Shown: in pieces, positions 23,781 through 34,756 of the stretch | Layout of the letters: the number at the start of each line of letters is the position of its first letter | Numbering within the stretch: the stretch's first letter is position 1 | Assembly: GCA_022605405.1 (NCBI GenBank) | Contig: JABYQQ010000034.1 | Location: 310,001 to 374,000, forward strand | Origin: Earliella scabrosa | Lineage: Eukaryota; Basidiomycota; Agaricomycetes; Polyporales; Polyporaceae | Direction: 5' to 3' | Length of the DNA: 64,000 nucleotides | Made by a program: the position numbers and the translations under genes | Notes under the pieces: model-generated | The model's database searches: none | What the model was told of the DNA's origin: nothing | Seen by the model: the letters and a program-made list of their open reading frames with translations, nothing else

Positions 23781-25602
23781 TCACTCGTCGCGCTGGGCGA
23801 GGCCAACGGCGCTCTCTCCCTGGTTGACTACACACAGCCAAGCGTCAGCAGAAGAACCCGAACGGATTAGCAGGCCCTCAGGCTCAATCCGAGAGCGACT
23901 ACTCACAGACAACGTACACGGCCTTGAGGAAGACGTCGCCAAAGATGTCGAAGTCCAGGTTGCCGCGGCTCTGGATCCCGCCAAAGACGTACCCGTCGCC
24001 AGCATCGCCAAATGCGATATCCTTCGGGTTAACCTGCACCGTTCATGGGCGTGAGCGTTCATGCATTACGGCAGAGGAGACGACAGACGGCCAGTGGCCC
24101 CACCTTGTAGAGCGTCTCGCCGACCGCAAACGAGATCTCCGGGATGGCGGCGTCCGCGGGGAACTTGTAGCCACCCTGCTCGTCGTCGAACGTCGCACCC
24201 TCGATAGAGCCTACAGAGTGCGTTTGAGTCAGTATTTCAAATGCATTTACACGGGGATCCAAGGAAGACCACCCACGGTAGATCTCATCGACAACGTCGT
24301 CGGACACGAGGCAGAGGGTGGTGCCGGTGTCGAGGATAGTAGTGTTCCCGCGGCGCTGCTTGGTCTCGCCGTTGAGCGACCAAGTCGTCGACTCCACCTG
24401 CCAGAAGCCCTGGGAGCTGTAGATATCGTGTGAGAATGCGCCAGCATGGGAACGAACCGTAGCCTACTCACTTGTCGACGGGCGTATATGTGATCGGGTT
24501 GGGAGTCACAGAGGTGTCGATGAAGCCTGCATGCGTTCAAAGTCAGCATAAATGATAGGTATTCAGTTGCGTCCTCTACCCACCGAACGAGTAGAAGCCG
24601 GGCTCCTCTCCACGGCCGAGCTTGACAGTGAAGACAGGCTATGCGTCATCAGTGTCAGCATGCGCATATACCCACGTTATCTTCTCGGAATAGCACTCAC
24701 GGGGTCGATCAGCTTCTTGTTGATCATGTTCTCCACGGGCGTAGCCACCGGCCGGGGGTGAACCGTGTTGATCGCCGGCCACGCGAGACCCAGGAGACCG
24801 TCGTTGCCACCGTCCTGGAGGAAGCTGGAGCTGAGTTTTTCCGCGAGCTCGATAGCCTGGCCAGGAATAGCAATGTCGCCGACGGTGACGGTCTCGTTGT
24901 AGACGTTCCCGGAGGCGGACGAGCCGTCGCCGTAGCTGATGTTCCATGAACCGGTGGCCTTCTTCGCGGTTGACGACTTGGAGGGGTTGTAGATGTGGTG
25001 GCCCCTGTAGCGCGATGCATGGGCGAGTTCCGAGCTGAGAGAGGATGGACAGGTTTAGTGCATGTCTCCGATGTGCGTGCGAGATATGACGCACCTCCAG
25101 ACCCAGAGGTCGGAAGAGCCGGTGTCGAAGTCAAGGTTGAGGGTAACGCCGGGCGTGCCAATCTTGACCGGGACGACATACTCCAGACTGTGGGTTTGTC
25201 AGCATGGGTTCGCACGTCATATCAGGGGAAGCATCCTAGATACTCACTCTGTAATAGGCGGTGGTTGACAAAAGCGAGACCACGATGAGCTGGTTAGGCA
25301 TGATGGACAACTGAAGCGTAGCGCAACTCACCGTTCTGGATGGACTCCGCGGGGACCTCGTGTTGCGTGTCCTTGTCGTGCTTGCTCTTGACCTTGACGA
25401 CGACGTTGTTGCGCTTCGCGAAGCCAGCATTGCGACCGGTCTCGAAGCCGTAGCGGCGGGCAGCACGCGCATATGCGGCGTAAAAGGAGGGGCGCTTGCC
25501 GCCCTGGTAGCGTGCGGGACGAACGAGAGGCTGCATCGTCTGCATGGAGGGCGTGGTGGTGGGTTGGGAAGACGAGGAGGGTTTGGATGGGAGGCAGCCC
25601 AT
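23781..25602 (-). CDS. A1 family aspartic protease (pepsin-like), ten exons including a 1-nt exon
   Basis: Exons 25602-25332, 25248 (one base), 25187-25095, 25034-24701, 24638-24584, 24526-24472, 24416-24277, 24210-24104, 24033-23907, 23827-23781 give 409 aa. It is an acid endopeptidase. A propeptide with the RAARRYGF-type block precedes the mature enzyme. Catalytic Asp112 lies in DTGSSDLW and Asp299 in LDTGTTLC, with flap Tyr in ISYGDGS; the order and length fit polyporopepsin/aspergillopepsin enzymes. No signal peptide is visible after either the first Met or Met20/Met23. A TATA box only 16 bp before the first ATG suggests transcription starts inside it, so Met20 (25545) may be the true start. 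The gene sits between two paralogous disordered proteins. Confidence 0.85.
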
Positions 25603-25617
25603 GGTGCGGTGGTGGGG

Positions 25618-25625
25618 TATTTATA
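25618..25625 (-). promoter_or_regulatory. TATA box of the aspartic protease
   Basis: TATAAATA on the minus strand, 16 bp before the first in-frame ATG (25602). A start site 25-35 bp downstream would fall at about 25583-25593, inside the first codons, favouring the ATG at 25545. Confidence 0.5.
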
Positions 25626-28312
25626 CGCAGGAGCTCCGGGAGGGTGCGACCGGGAAACCGGGAAGGTTGCGGCGTTGGGTAGCTATATGTCAGCTGGAGA
25701 GGACAGAGAAGACGTGGATCGGAGTGGGGTGACGCAAGAGGGCGAGAGGCACAGCAGACAGAGAGGACGGTCGAGAGGGAGACGTCACCGGAGACAGCCA
25801 TCTCCGTCTCTCTCATCCTTATCACCTCCCGCAGCTCGTCTTCGACGCCAGAAGCAAGCGGCTTCGTTTTCCGAACAGAATGTCCCCGCAGAGAGACAAT
25901 TCTCGCCAACTCGACTCTCATGCCACCATTCCCGAGGCTGTGATGCGCCCGCACAGTCGTGTCAGACAGAGCATCCTGCGGGTATGTGCCGCGCAGAGCC
26001 ATATGGAAGCTCGCAGCAGTCGCTGAGAGAACCCAGTCGATAGCACCGTGGCGGGGCGAGACTGATTTCGCTCGGTATGGGAAACTCGTTCCTTGGTGGC
26101 AATCCTTCTGTGAGCGTCTAGGTTCCTATAAATAGTTCTCCATTCTTAGCGCTCTTCGCTCCCGAACCCGAACCTAACCTAACCTAACCTTGCGCCCGTC
26201 GAGTGTGATGTTCTTCCCACTGTCATGGTCCGCAGCTACACCTGGTCGCGAAAGCAGGCTACCGTAGGCAACGACGGAACCACGACGCTCAGATGCAGCT
26301 GGGGGCCGTTGGGAAGTGGGAGCGGTGCGGTTGACGGATGCATCGCGCGACGAGCGATGCGCCGTCGAACAAATGGGTGGCATCATTCCGAAGGAAGCTG
26401 CTGGCTGTCATTCCCCAGATCGACCATTGTGCTATGTCACGCCATGCATGACGCCCACACAGATAGCTGTCTGGCTTGTCTTGATTCGGAGGTCGTAGAA
26501 TTGGCACAATGCAGGTTCTGCGATCAATCTTCGACGTGAGGATGAAGAACTCACGCAGATGCTGGATCTGATCCTTGAAGTCGATGGGAATTCACTGAAA
26601 TGTACGTTAATACATGATGCAGCCGGTGCTCACGGTGATTCTACCACTTTACCTTGACGGTCCTGACATTCCCTCCGTGGTCATCGCGTATCGCGTACGC
26701 TCGCGATCGGAACTCGAGGGTATGGTGCGATAAGTCTCGTCGTATCGCGCATCATGGTCGCGCGCGCGGTTAGGGTGAACCCTCCGCTCGAGATACGCCC
26801 AATCGACCGCCGGGAGGTGGCTCAAGGACCACTTCCATTGTATCACGGCGCGTACACTCGTACGCACGCAGATGAAGACGCGAGCTGCACCGACCGGTCC
26901 TGTGTAGACGTCGTAAGGTCGGAGTATATCCGCGGCGGCGCGCTCGTAGTGAGGTTCTTCGTCCAACTGACCGTGTGGAATAGCACGGGGTCTGTCGATC
27001 TTCAGACGCGATCACATGCACACCGCACCTTCATCGCCCGCCTTGTTGCGTCATCGGGCATGGCTGTTCTTTCGCTGTGAAGCTGCTGTCATTCGCGATG
27101 CAGACGCATATATGCTCGAGACCCGTCGACACACGCACCTCATCTCCTACCGTCGCGTCCTCGAGCTCCTTGTTGGTCTTCCATCACCAAGTTCACCTGG
27201 TCGTCATGTCAAAGAAGCTGCCTCGTCGACGGCGACATCATCAAATACTCCCAAGTGTGAAGGTACGGCACGTATATGCGCTCTGTTTCCGGCGTGCTGT
27301 GCGAATCATGCGCATAATCATATAGTCACTCACCAAACTGCTGCGGTGACACGGCGCATCACTGGACATTCGTGCGACTCACGTCCAGCCGGACCGCGTC
27401 TGTTCTGGTCGACTTGCTTCACCTGGAGAGAAGAGGGAAATGTGGCAGGTGTGCGCACACGTCACTCACCTGTCCGCAGCGGTGAGTAGCTCTTCGTCTC
27501 GGTGCTGTTAGATCGGCGACCCACCGTGACATCAAGATACTGAAACATGAAGCATCCCCGTCAGGGATGCTGCAAATGGAGTGGCGGTCTTGATTATGGC
27601 CTATCCTGGTAAGTGCGATGCTTCGGGTACATGAATGTCGTAGTGGTGACAACGGTCCACAGGAAGGGCGCGGTTCAGTGCTTGCATAGGCTTGCATGCG
27701 TCGCAACGGGAAGAGGCAGCGAACATGCAAGCTCCGGGGGTTCAATTACATGACAACGGAAACTTTGGGACCTACTTAGGCACCGTGCCAGTGTCCTCGC
27801 TCACTCCCCCCTCCCACCGTCCGTTTCGCTCCTGTCTCCCCACGACTCGGCCAGCGCGACGACGCTGTCTTGTACGATATAATCACGAAGGTGAGTGTTT
27901 GCATCAGGATCAGGGCTGAACTCATAGGCAGGATCCGGGCTGGACAGATGATGTTCTGGAGGAGGCCGCTCCGCATCAAGTGGGTAGATGTGAGTGTTTG
28001 TTCTGATCCGAATCAAAGACGTGTAGAGGAAGACATGGTCGAGGAGAGGAACCGTGCACACCCGGCGTCTAAGGGGCGACGCGGTCGCGTGAGGATTGCC
28101 ACGTGGCATAGAGGCCTCGAGGTTGAGATTGAGTTGGACGCGGGAGTTGTGTCTTGTTTCCAAATTCTGTGCGCACGGCGTGCACAAAACGTGCGGCGGT
28201 CTTCATGAGCTGTCTACGACCGCTTGACATATTACTCTGAGATACCCCATTCTACCCCACTGCTATCTGCGATACCTCACAGCCTCATCTCATCATATCG
28301 CTTTAGAAGCTC
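25626..28312. other. Long intergenic region
   Basis: No supported gene in about 2.7 kb. A short run of the pentamer CCTAA (three to four units) lies near 26172-26190. Frames at 25328-26043 and 27801-28208 are compositional and have no family character. Confidence 0.4.
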
Positions 28313-30509
28313 ATGGGCAACAACGGTAGTCGCCCGACCGGCCCACACTCGCGCTCTCGCTATCCACAAGACCGTGACCGCGCCTTCCCAAAACGAAGTT
28401 TTACGACCCGTGGCAGGGGCAAGTACGATCGATATGACTATGACGACGAGCCAGACAGAGACTATCCTCCTCCTCTCGCCCACCATAACCCGTTCCCTGG
28501 ATTGCCTATGCCTCAAGCAGGTCCAGGCTACTACGTCCGTGCGTCTTCATAACACATCCTCGCATTCTCTTCTTGATGCCCGCATTTCCCACTCCACTTC
28601 TTCGCGCGCTCTGGTTTTCTCTGCATGCACCATGCAGATCCCCAATACACCATGTCTGCGAACGGTCAGTATCCCGTCTTCCCCCCTCCTCAGATGCAGC
28701 CCAATATGCACCCCGTCATCCCTGCAATGCCCATGCACGGTGCGATACCTACCGCAGGCAACCCGTTCCCTGCCCCAGCCATGAACATGCCCGTTCCCGA
28801 GCCTGCCATGCCAGGCGCAGGCCCAGAAGCCCCCGTCATCCCTCCCCCTCCCTTCTCACACCGCGGCCGCGCGGGCACACCATATCACCCTCCACATAAC
28901 ATGGACTCGCCTGACACCGAGTACACCGACGAACTCACGGCCGAGACGCGCGAACGCCTCCAGCCGCCCCTTGCCCCGGGCCAGTATGGTCCCCACGACC
29001 GCCTGCGCGAGCGTGCGCGCACGCCTGCGCCTGCGCTCCGCCGCACGCATCGGAGGGTAGAGTCCTCCCCGGTGTATATGCGCGGCCACTCGCCACCTTT
29101 CGACGATGGCGGCGAGCGGCCAGTCATTCCGCCACATTTGGGCGGCGGGCCGCCGTTTCCCGGACTGCCCGGGCAGTTCGCGCAGCCTGGAATGGGTATG
29201 GGTATGGGTATGGACGGGATGCGTGCGGGTGCGAGGATGGAGATGCCCCAGCCCCAGCCCCAGCCCGAGACGGTGCTTCCTCGCTTCCCACCTTTTGAAC
29301 GTCGCCATAACCCCCTCCCCGAGCCCCCAAAAGACATCCTCAACTCGTCCCCGTACGCGCGCATCATCCGCGAGCTCCGGAAGCCGATCGACGAGGCCGC
29401 GATTCTGGGCGGCGCCCCCGCCGTGCACATGGTCGGCACGGTCAACGTCTCTGCGCCCATACAGCCCCAGGGGTACCAGGGCACGCGGTCGAGCAAGGAG
29501 AAGAAGCGCAAAGGCCTCTTCCGCTCGCTCAGTACGCGCCTTGGTGGGCGCAGGCATGAAGACGAGGTTGAGCCCGAGCCCGACCCCGCCGCCGCCGCAG
29601 GCGTGCAGGGGCAGTTTATCCCCACCCAGACCACGCGAGTCTACCCGATCGTGCAGCACCTCCCCGACGGGAGCACACAGCTCATATACAACCCGCCTGG
29701 CGCGGTCCCGCTGGCGTCCATCCCTGGCGTAGTGGCCGGCGATGCTATCCCGCCCCCCGGTGTCATGCCAGGGTACGTCCCAGCTGGCGGTGGAGGTGCT
29801 GTGAACCCCCCGCCGCCTGTGATCCCCGCTGGCGCGAACGTGCCGCACGGCGCTGTCTTTCCCCCAGGACCGACGCCCTCGCCTGCGCCTGGTGTGCACA
29901 TGCAGATGCCAATGTCCCCAGGTCCTGCGCGCGCCGCGACGCCCCTCGCGCACCCGCCCTCGCCTATCCCGCAACCGCCCCCGCCAGCGATCAAGATCGC
30001 GAAGGACTCGGAGCTGGCGGGCTTGCTGCACCTGTCCAGGCACAGAGTGCATTGGGACCACCGGCAGTGGCCGACGGGCTTGCATCTGCTGGAAGCGATG
30101 AAGCTGTTGCCCGACAGGCCGGACTTGGCGGAGAGGATCAGACAGTGCGGGATGGCGGAGGAGGCGATGGCGATCTCGGAGGGCTATAGAGAGTACTGGA
30201 GGCGCGATTGGGACCAGATCGCTGTGGAGAGGGTGCGTCGCGTTCTGTGTCTTCTGTGCCTTCTGTTCTCGTGTTGGGCGACGTGGGGCTGACGGCGCGA
30301 TCCAGGCCGAGGAGGTGCTGTACACCAAGATGATGCAGTATCCGGACCTGCGCGCGATGCTGTTGCAGACCGGACGCGCCGACCTTGTCTTTTTGGACCC
30401 GGACACGTACTGGGGCGACGGCCAGATCGGACAGGGCTTGAACAAGATCGGCCATGCGCTGATGAACGTGCGTGAGCGCTTGCGCGCTGAAGGCGTCGAT
30501 ACGCAGTGA
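28313..30509 (+). CDS. NADAR-domain protein with long disordered N-terminus
   Basis: Exons 28313-28538, 28638-30232, 30306-30509 give 674 aa. Residues 1 to about 540 are Pro-rich and probably unstructured, with short Gly-Met and Pro-Gln repeats. The C-terminal 130 or so residues fit the NADAR (YbiA/RibX-like) fold: HWDHRQW..., YREYWRRDW, an LYTKMMQYPDLRAMLLQTG helix, then DTYWGDGQIGQGLNKIGHALM and VRERLR. NADAR enzymes are N-glycosidases acting on riboflavin-pathway intermediates or ADP-ribosyl adducts. The usual SEH-type motif after the Trp is replaced here by WPTGLHLLEA, so activity is uncertain. The arm is shared with the gene at 21902. Confidence 0.8.
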
Positions 30510-31434
30510 AGCCCGCCAGCTTTCCTCATCATGTCTTTCCGCCGCTTGATGCGGCGACGTGACTGTTGACTTCCTTTTGCCCGACACTGGCGGCATGCTG
30601 CTAGACACCTACCGCCGCACGGGTACGACTACCAACCAGCTTCTGCGACACCTCTTATATCCTACTCCATCGCGACACCATATCTATATCTATCCCCGCC
30701 TCTCGTTTGCTCACGACTTCGTACACGCTGTTCACGCCCTCCCACGTCTCCGTTGTTGATTGGTTCTGCTGCTGCTGCTGTTGCATGCTCTCGGTTCTGC
30801 TCGGTGCTTCGCTTTCGTTGACGACTCGTTCTTCGATTATCTACATGCCATGCGCATCATACATCCTAACCTTATTCTGTCCTTTCCGCCGCGCTGCTTC
30901 CCGCTCCTGCTGTTGACTTGTCACAAGGCGTTCACTGTTGTCTGTGTGTCTGTCGTTTAGTGCCAACTCGTGGATCGTCTCGTGGTCCCGTCGGTCTGCA
31001 TATGTGCTCGGATCAGGAGGCTGTCTGTATCATACTTACGCTTTGGGCTCTAGAGTATATGCTACGATATATTTGGTGTGATGCTGCTCGCTTCTCATAC
31101 CAGATCTACTAGCGCCGTATGCGAGGGACAACTCTGCGGTGACTGCAGTGGACCGCACCGCTGATGCGAGTGTACGGTGGTCACGCGCAGACTCACGTAG
31201 GGCTTGAGGTGCAGAAAGACCGCATATATGTCATGGCTCTGTGATCTGAGCAGTCATCTCATCGTTTCATCGTTAAGAGATACTCGTACACGAGGTTTGA
31301 CAGAACCTCGACCCGTAGAGGCTGCGCTGTACACGCAATTCGCCCATTGGATATCCACGTAACACTAGGCCCTGACCCTAATGCTAGTAGAGCGATCTAT
31401 GAGTACTATGGAGGCACGAGAGGATCGGGACCAC
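30510..31434. other. 3' flank of the NADAR gene
   Basis: No gene seen. A short (CTG)n-type microsatellite lies at about 30767-30785. Confidence 0.45.
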
Positions 31435-32658
31435 TCACTCCAACCCATCAAGGTCCGGAAGCGGGTAGGGATTCTTCAGTAACCGAGTGTACTTGGCTGT
31501 CCACGGGGAGAGCTTGACGTGCTTCTTGGAGAACTCCAATAGCTCGCCCTTGATGCACGCGTCGTGCAGCGCGAGTGGATCCACCGTATGTTGACGCTTC
31601 TCATCGAATAACGCCTTGTACAGGTCGTCCAGCAGCTTCCTCTCGGACGGGTTTCTGCAGTTCATGTACCCGTAGTCGCATGAGACGGAGCGAATCGGGG
31701 ATGGGAGGTTGTCTGACCCAGACTCGGTCAGTTGGTCGATGTATTGCTTCAAGTTCCAGACAGACTTGTTACACCCGGGCGGGCCTGCCATGACGTCACA
31801 GAAGAGTTCCCAGTTGCCGAGAGGTGACTTGCCGCAGTAGCGTTCGAAGAGCGCGGGGATGGATGAAGACGTGTATGCTTCGTACAGCTCGTTGAACGTG
31901 CATCCTGCGATAAGCTGTTGGTACTTTCGGGAGTATTCCTGCTCCATGCCAGCGCAGGAAACTACGACAAAGCCGAAGGTGAGCCACGAGTCTTCAATGG
32001 GGTTCGGGTGTGAGCTGGTTAGGAGCGAGGAGCACAGGTTAAAACATTGCCGCTTCTCTGGACAGAACTTGGCGATCTCCGATCGGATTGTCTGGGAGGA
32101 GGTGTGAGGAGAACCGCCCGCGTAGACCCAGCCCTTGTGCAACATCCTATCGATTTGATTCCTGATGTTCTCCTCCGCGACTTCTTCGTCAGGGGGAGTG
32201 CCGTCGAGGATGTACTGGTGCTGCAGGAACCATGGATAGTAGCCGCCACGATAGTCGGGTGGGATGGCCTCGTATGTCTTCTTGATCCCCTCGATAAGCC
32301 TCCCTTCCCTCTGCCACTTCCTCAGCTCGGTAACCGGGACCTCGCAGTACTTCAGGAGACCTTGGTACAGCCCGCATAGCTTGCTGCCGGAGCCCCCACC
32401 AAGCATTCGCTCCGCCTTATCGAAGCCGTAGTCGATGCGGGTCTGCGCATCGACGGGGACGACGTCTCTGTACATTGCGCGTGCGAGGTGATAGACGGTG
32501 CTGATGGGCTGACCCAGCTTGCAGTCAAAGATGTGAAACGTCCAGTCGTCCTTCTGGCAGCGGGTGCTGCAGTACGAGACCTTCTTGCACCCCGCGCAGC
32601 GTTTCAGGTTCCGCGACGCCTCGTCGCAGTACTTGCAACGCTGTTCCGAGTCGTTCAT
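31435..32658 (-). CDS. MYND zinc-finger protein, copy 1
   Basis: A single open frame of 407 aa, taking Met at 32658, the one that places the zinc finger at the N-terminus as in the paralogue. The MYND finger covers residues 8-46: CKYC, CAGC, YCSTRCQ and the final H..DC. The rest is a fungal C-terminal region with the conserved blocks RIDYGFDKAERM, GGYYPWFLQHQYILDGTPP, ALFERY and VKLSPWTAKYTRLLKN. MYND fingers bind proline-rich partners; the rest of the family is uncharacterised. It is about 60% similar by eye to the copy at 46533. An extra 3' exon is possible, because a GTGAGT overlaps the stop region. Confidence 0.85.
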   Translation of the reverse strand: MNDSEQRCKYCDEASRNLKRCAGCKKVSYCSTRCQKDDWTFHIFDCKLGQPISTVYHLARAMYRDVVPVDAQTRIDYGFDKAERMLGGGSGSKLCGLYQGLLKYCEVPVTELRKWQREGRLIEGIKKTYEAIPPDYRGGYYPWFLQHQYILDGTPPDEEVAEENIRNQIDRMLHKGWVYAGGSPHTSSQTIRSEIAKFCPEKRQCFNLCSSLLTSSHPNPIEDSWLTFGFVVVSCAGMEQEYSRKYQQLIAGCTFNELYEAYTSSSIPALFERYCGKSPLGNWELFCDVMAGPPGCNKSVWNLKQYIDQLTESGSDNLPSPIRSVSCDYGYMNCRNPSERKLLDDLYKALFDEKRQHTVDPLALHDACIKGELLEFSKKHVKLSPWTAKYTRLLKNPYPLPDLDGLE

Positions 32659-33440
32659 GCTAGACCAGCATGAGGGTGAGTACTGGATGTATGATGTGGC
32701 GGCTTTATGGCGCACCTCTTGCTAGTACGGTGTGACCTGAAGAACAGTCGCGGCTGTTGAACGACAAGGAGCTGGCGGTCTTCAGCGTCAAACGAATGAA
32801 CCGTGAGGAATGATTGATAGAGTTATGTCACTGGTCAGTGACGCGGAGGCTCGACTGGGGCATTACTAGCCTGGACTCACGAGGCAAAGAGCACGCTACC
32901 ATGCCATTAGGCGTCGCACGAGATAACCCATGGAGGCTATTAGGGTATATCCTGGCATGATAGTCATCAAGGCGGCCAGGCCAAGTTCGAGCCGTCCCAT
33001 GAGTGAGTGCCGCACTAAGCTTTGCAATCGCCCCTTGTGCTGAGACCTGGTAGGGAGGCTTCGGGTGGTACAATCGTCCCGGATACTGGTTCTATATCAT
33101 GAACGTCGGCTTCAGCAGTCAAGGCATAGCATTTAAATCATTCACCCAATTATGATTGACTCTACATGTCTGAAATCGTGCAGGTGCAGCATGAAGTAGC
33201 ATCAATTCACTTGAATCAGCGTTCAGCCGCATAGGAAGACAGCGTTCTCCAGCAATAAATACAGCTGACACTTCACGGGAGTCGTCAAACTAGGCTACTC
33301 TATCCGCTACGGAAAGCGGTATTTGCTCAATACCATGGCCTTGTCAAAGCTCCCGGTAGCAACATTCTCCGTTCAGGTCACATGTACACTTCTTGACCTC
33401 CCGACACTGGCACCAATCGTTACACTCGACGCGAGCGACT
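32659..33440. other. Intergenic region
   Basis: AT-richer spacer between two minus-strand genes. It should contain the MYND promoter and the 3' end of the next gene. No coding sequence seen. Confidence 0.4.
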
Positions 33441-34667
33441 TCATTGAGCTAATGAGCACGGAATGTTGCTCAAAGTAGGAGACCACTCACTCTTGGATGC
33501 CTCGTCAAGCCACACTACCCTTGGTCTTATCTTGTCCAAAGCGGCACGAACATCAGCGAAGTCCTCGGGCTGCCACCGAGATTATCATCAGTTCATGTCG
33601 GTTGGACAAGTAAACATCCCAAGCATACCTTCTGGAGAATGGCATAGAGGTGTGTATCGCTTGCAACAGCGACCAACGGACGAATATCCTCCTAGAATGC
33701 GAACAGACAAGCATTTTGTGAGTGCTGTTTAAGTTTCAATAGCTACGCACTCACTTCATTGCTCATAGGATATGCCAGGATGTAATCAAGGAGATCACCA
33801 ACCGGTTCGTACTTGCGCTGTTCGTGGAAGGCAGATAAGAAATCTATAAACTCAAGCTTCATTGACGGGTACCTTGTCAGCGGGGCTATCCCACTGCTCT
33901 TGTTCATCATCACTATCAACCTCCCACGAGTCGTACGCGGCATCCCCGGTGCAATCTGAGAGTGCCCTCTGCCTCTTGACCTTGACACAGTGAAAGAAGA
34001 AGTGGCACTAACAAGCCCAAATGGATGTGAACCGCATCAATGAACATCATGATGTACCCTGGATGGATAGCAAATACTGACCTTATTCCCGGATTCGACT
34101 GACCCACCCTCCAATGTTCGGTTTCTCACTTTGGTCATATACTTCAGACAGTGATCGCCCTGTATGACGCCTGTCACAAAACAGAAGTCCTCTAGCTCAT
34201 CGTCATCGGGATCCGTCTCGTTCTTGAGGTTCGTAGTGTTGAATGCTACTGCTTCCTGTGCCAACTCAAGCAAGTCGTTGTCGCTGACATGAACATGGGC
34301 TCGACAGAGATTATGTTGGGCTTCCAGCAACAAAACGATGTCGCCGTCGTCATGAGGAGCTGATTCTTGACCTTGATCCATGGAGCGGATGTGAACTCTG
34401 CTATAGTTCGAATGTAAGTCGTTATGCCTCTAGCGAAATGAAGACCCACCTAGCGTCCGACAGTAGCAGACTGAAGTTTCGGTCCTTGTAGACACCATAC
34501 TTCTCCATTGTCTGACTATCGCTTTTTTCGCTCCATTCGCCTCTGTCGAAGACCCCAATTTGTCCCACTTCGCATACCTTACCAGATGTGGGGCAAGGAG
34601 TGTATATGGGATAGCCGCATCGTTCGGGGAACAGCGCTTGTGTGTAGAGGGTATCGTCGAGAGACAT
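33441..34667 (-). CDS. Agaricomycete-specific 'GYPLY' family protein, copy 1
   Basis: Exons 34667-34450, 34400-34082, 34007-33937, 33872-33755, 33691-33629, 33569-33441 give 305 aa. The start matches a family frequent in mushroom genomes: LFPERCGYPIYTP, then a G.IGVFDRG.W block. Later blocks shared with the gene at 40630 are HIR/HIH near the second exon, an FHCVKVK stretch, KYEPVGDLLDYIL, VAVASDTHLYAIL and a final alpha-helical segment ending WLDE. No known domain, signal peptide or membrane helix; the protein is probably cytoplasmic or nuclear. The function is unknown. The exon 3/4 joint is the least certain one. Confidence 0.65.
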
Positions 34668-34748
34668 AGTGACTTTGGAGTGATAGAAGGAGAGAGCGAG
34701 AGCGAGGCTGATGTGCTGAGCTTGGACGTAGCCTACGAAGTGGGGGAC

Positions 34749-34756
34749 TTATATAG
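34749..34756 (-). promoter_or_regulatory. TATA box of GYPLY copy 1
   Basis: CTATATAA on the minus strand, about 82 bp before the ATG at 34667. Confidence 0.5.

Noticed and set aside
25290..25331. 42 nt exon (after an AACCAG acceptor) as an alternative to the single-base exon in the protease
   Set aside because: It leaves the next exon in the wrong frame and would insert residues absent from related proteases.
26172..26190. CCTAA repeats resembling telomeric sequence
   Set aside because: Only three to four units, not the TTAGGG unit usual in basidiomycetes, and internal to a gene region; chance or a microsatellite is enough.
28856..30532. 558-codon minus-strand open frame opposite the NADAR gene
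   Set aside because: Arg/His-rich composition typical of a GC-rich antisense shadow; the plus strand has the spliced NADAR domain.
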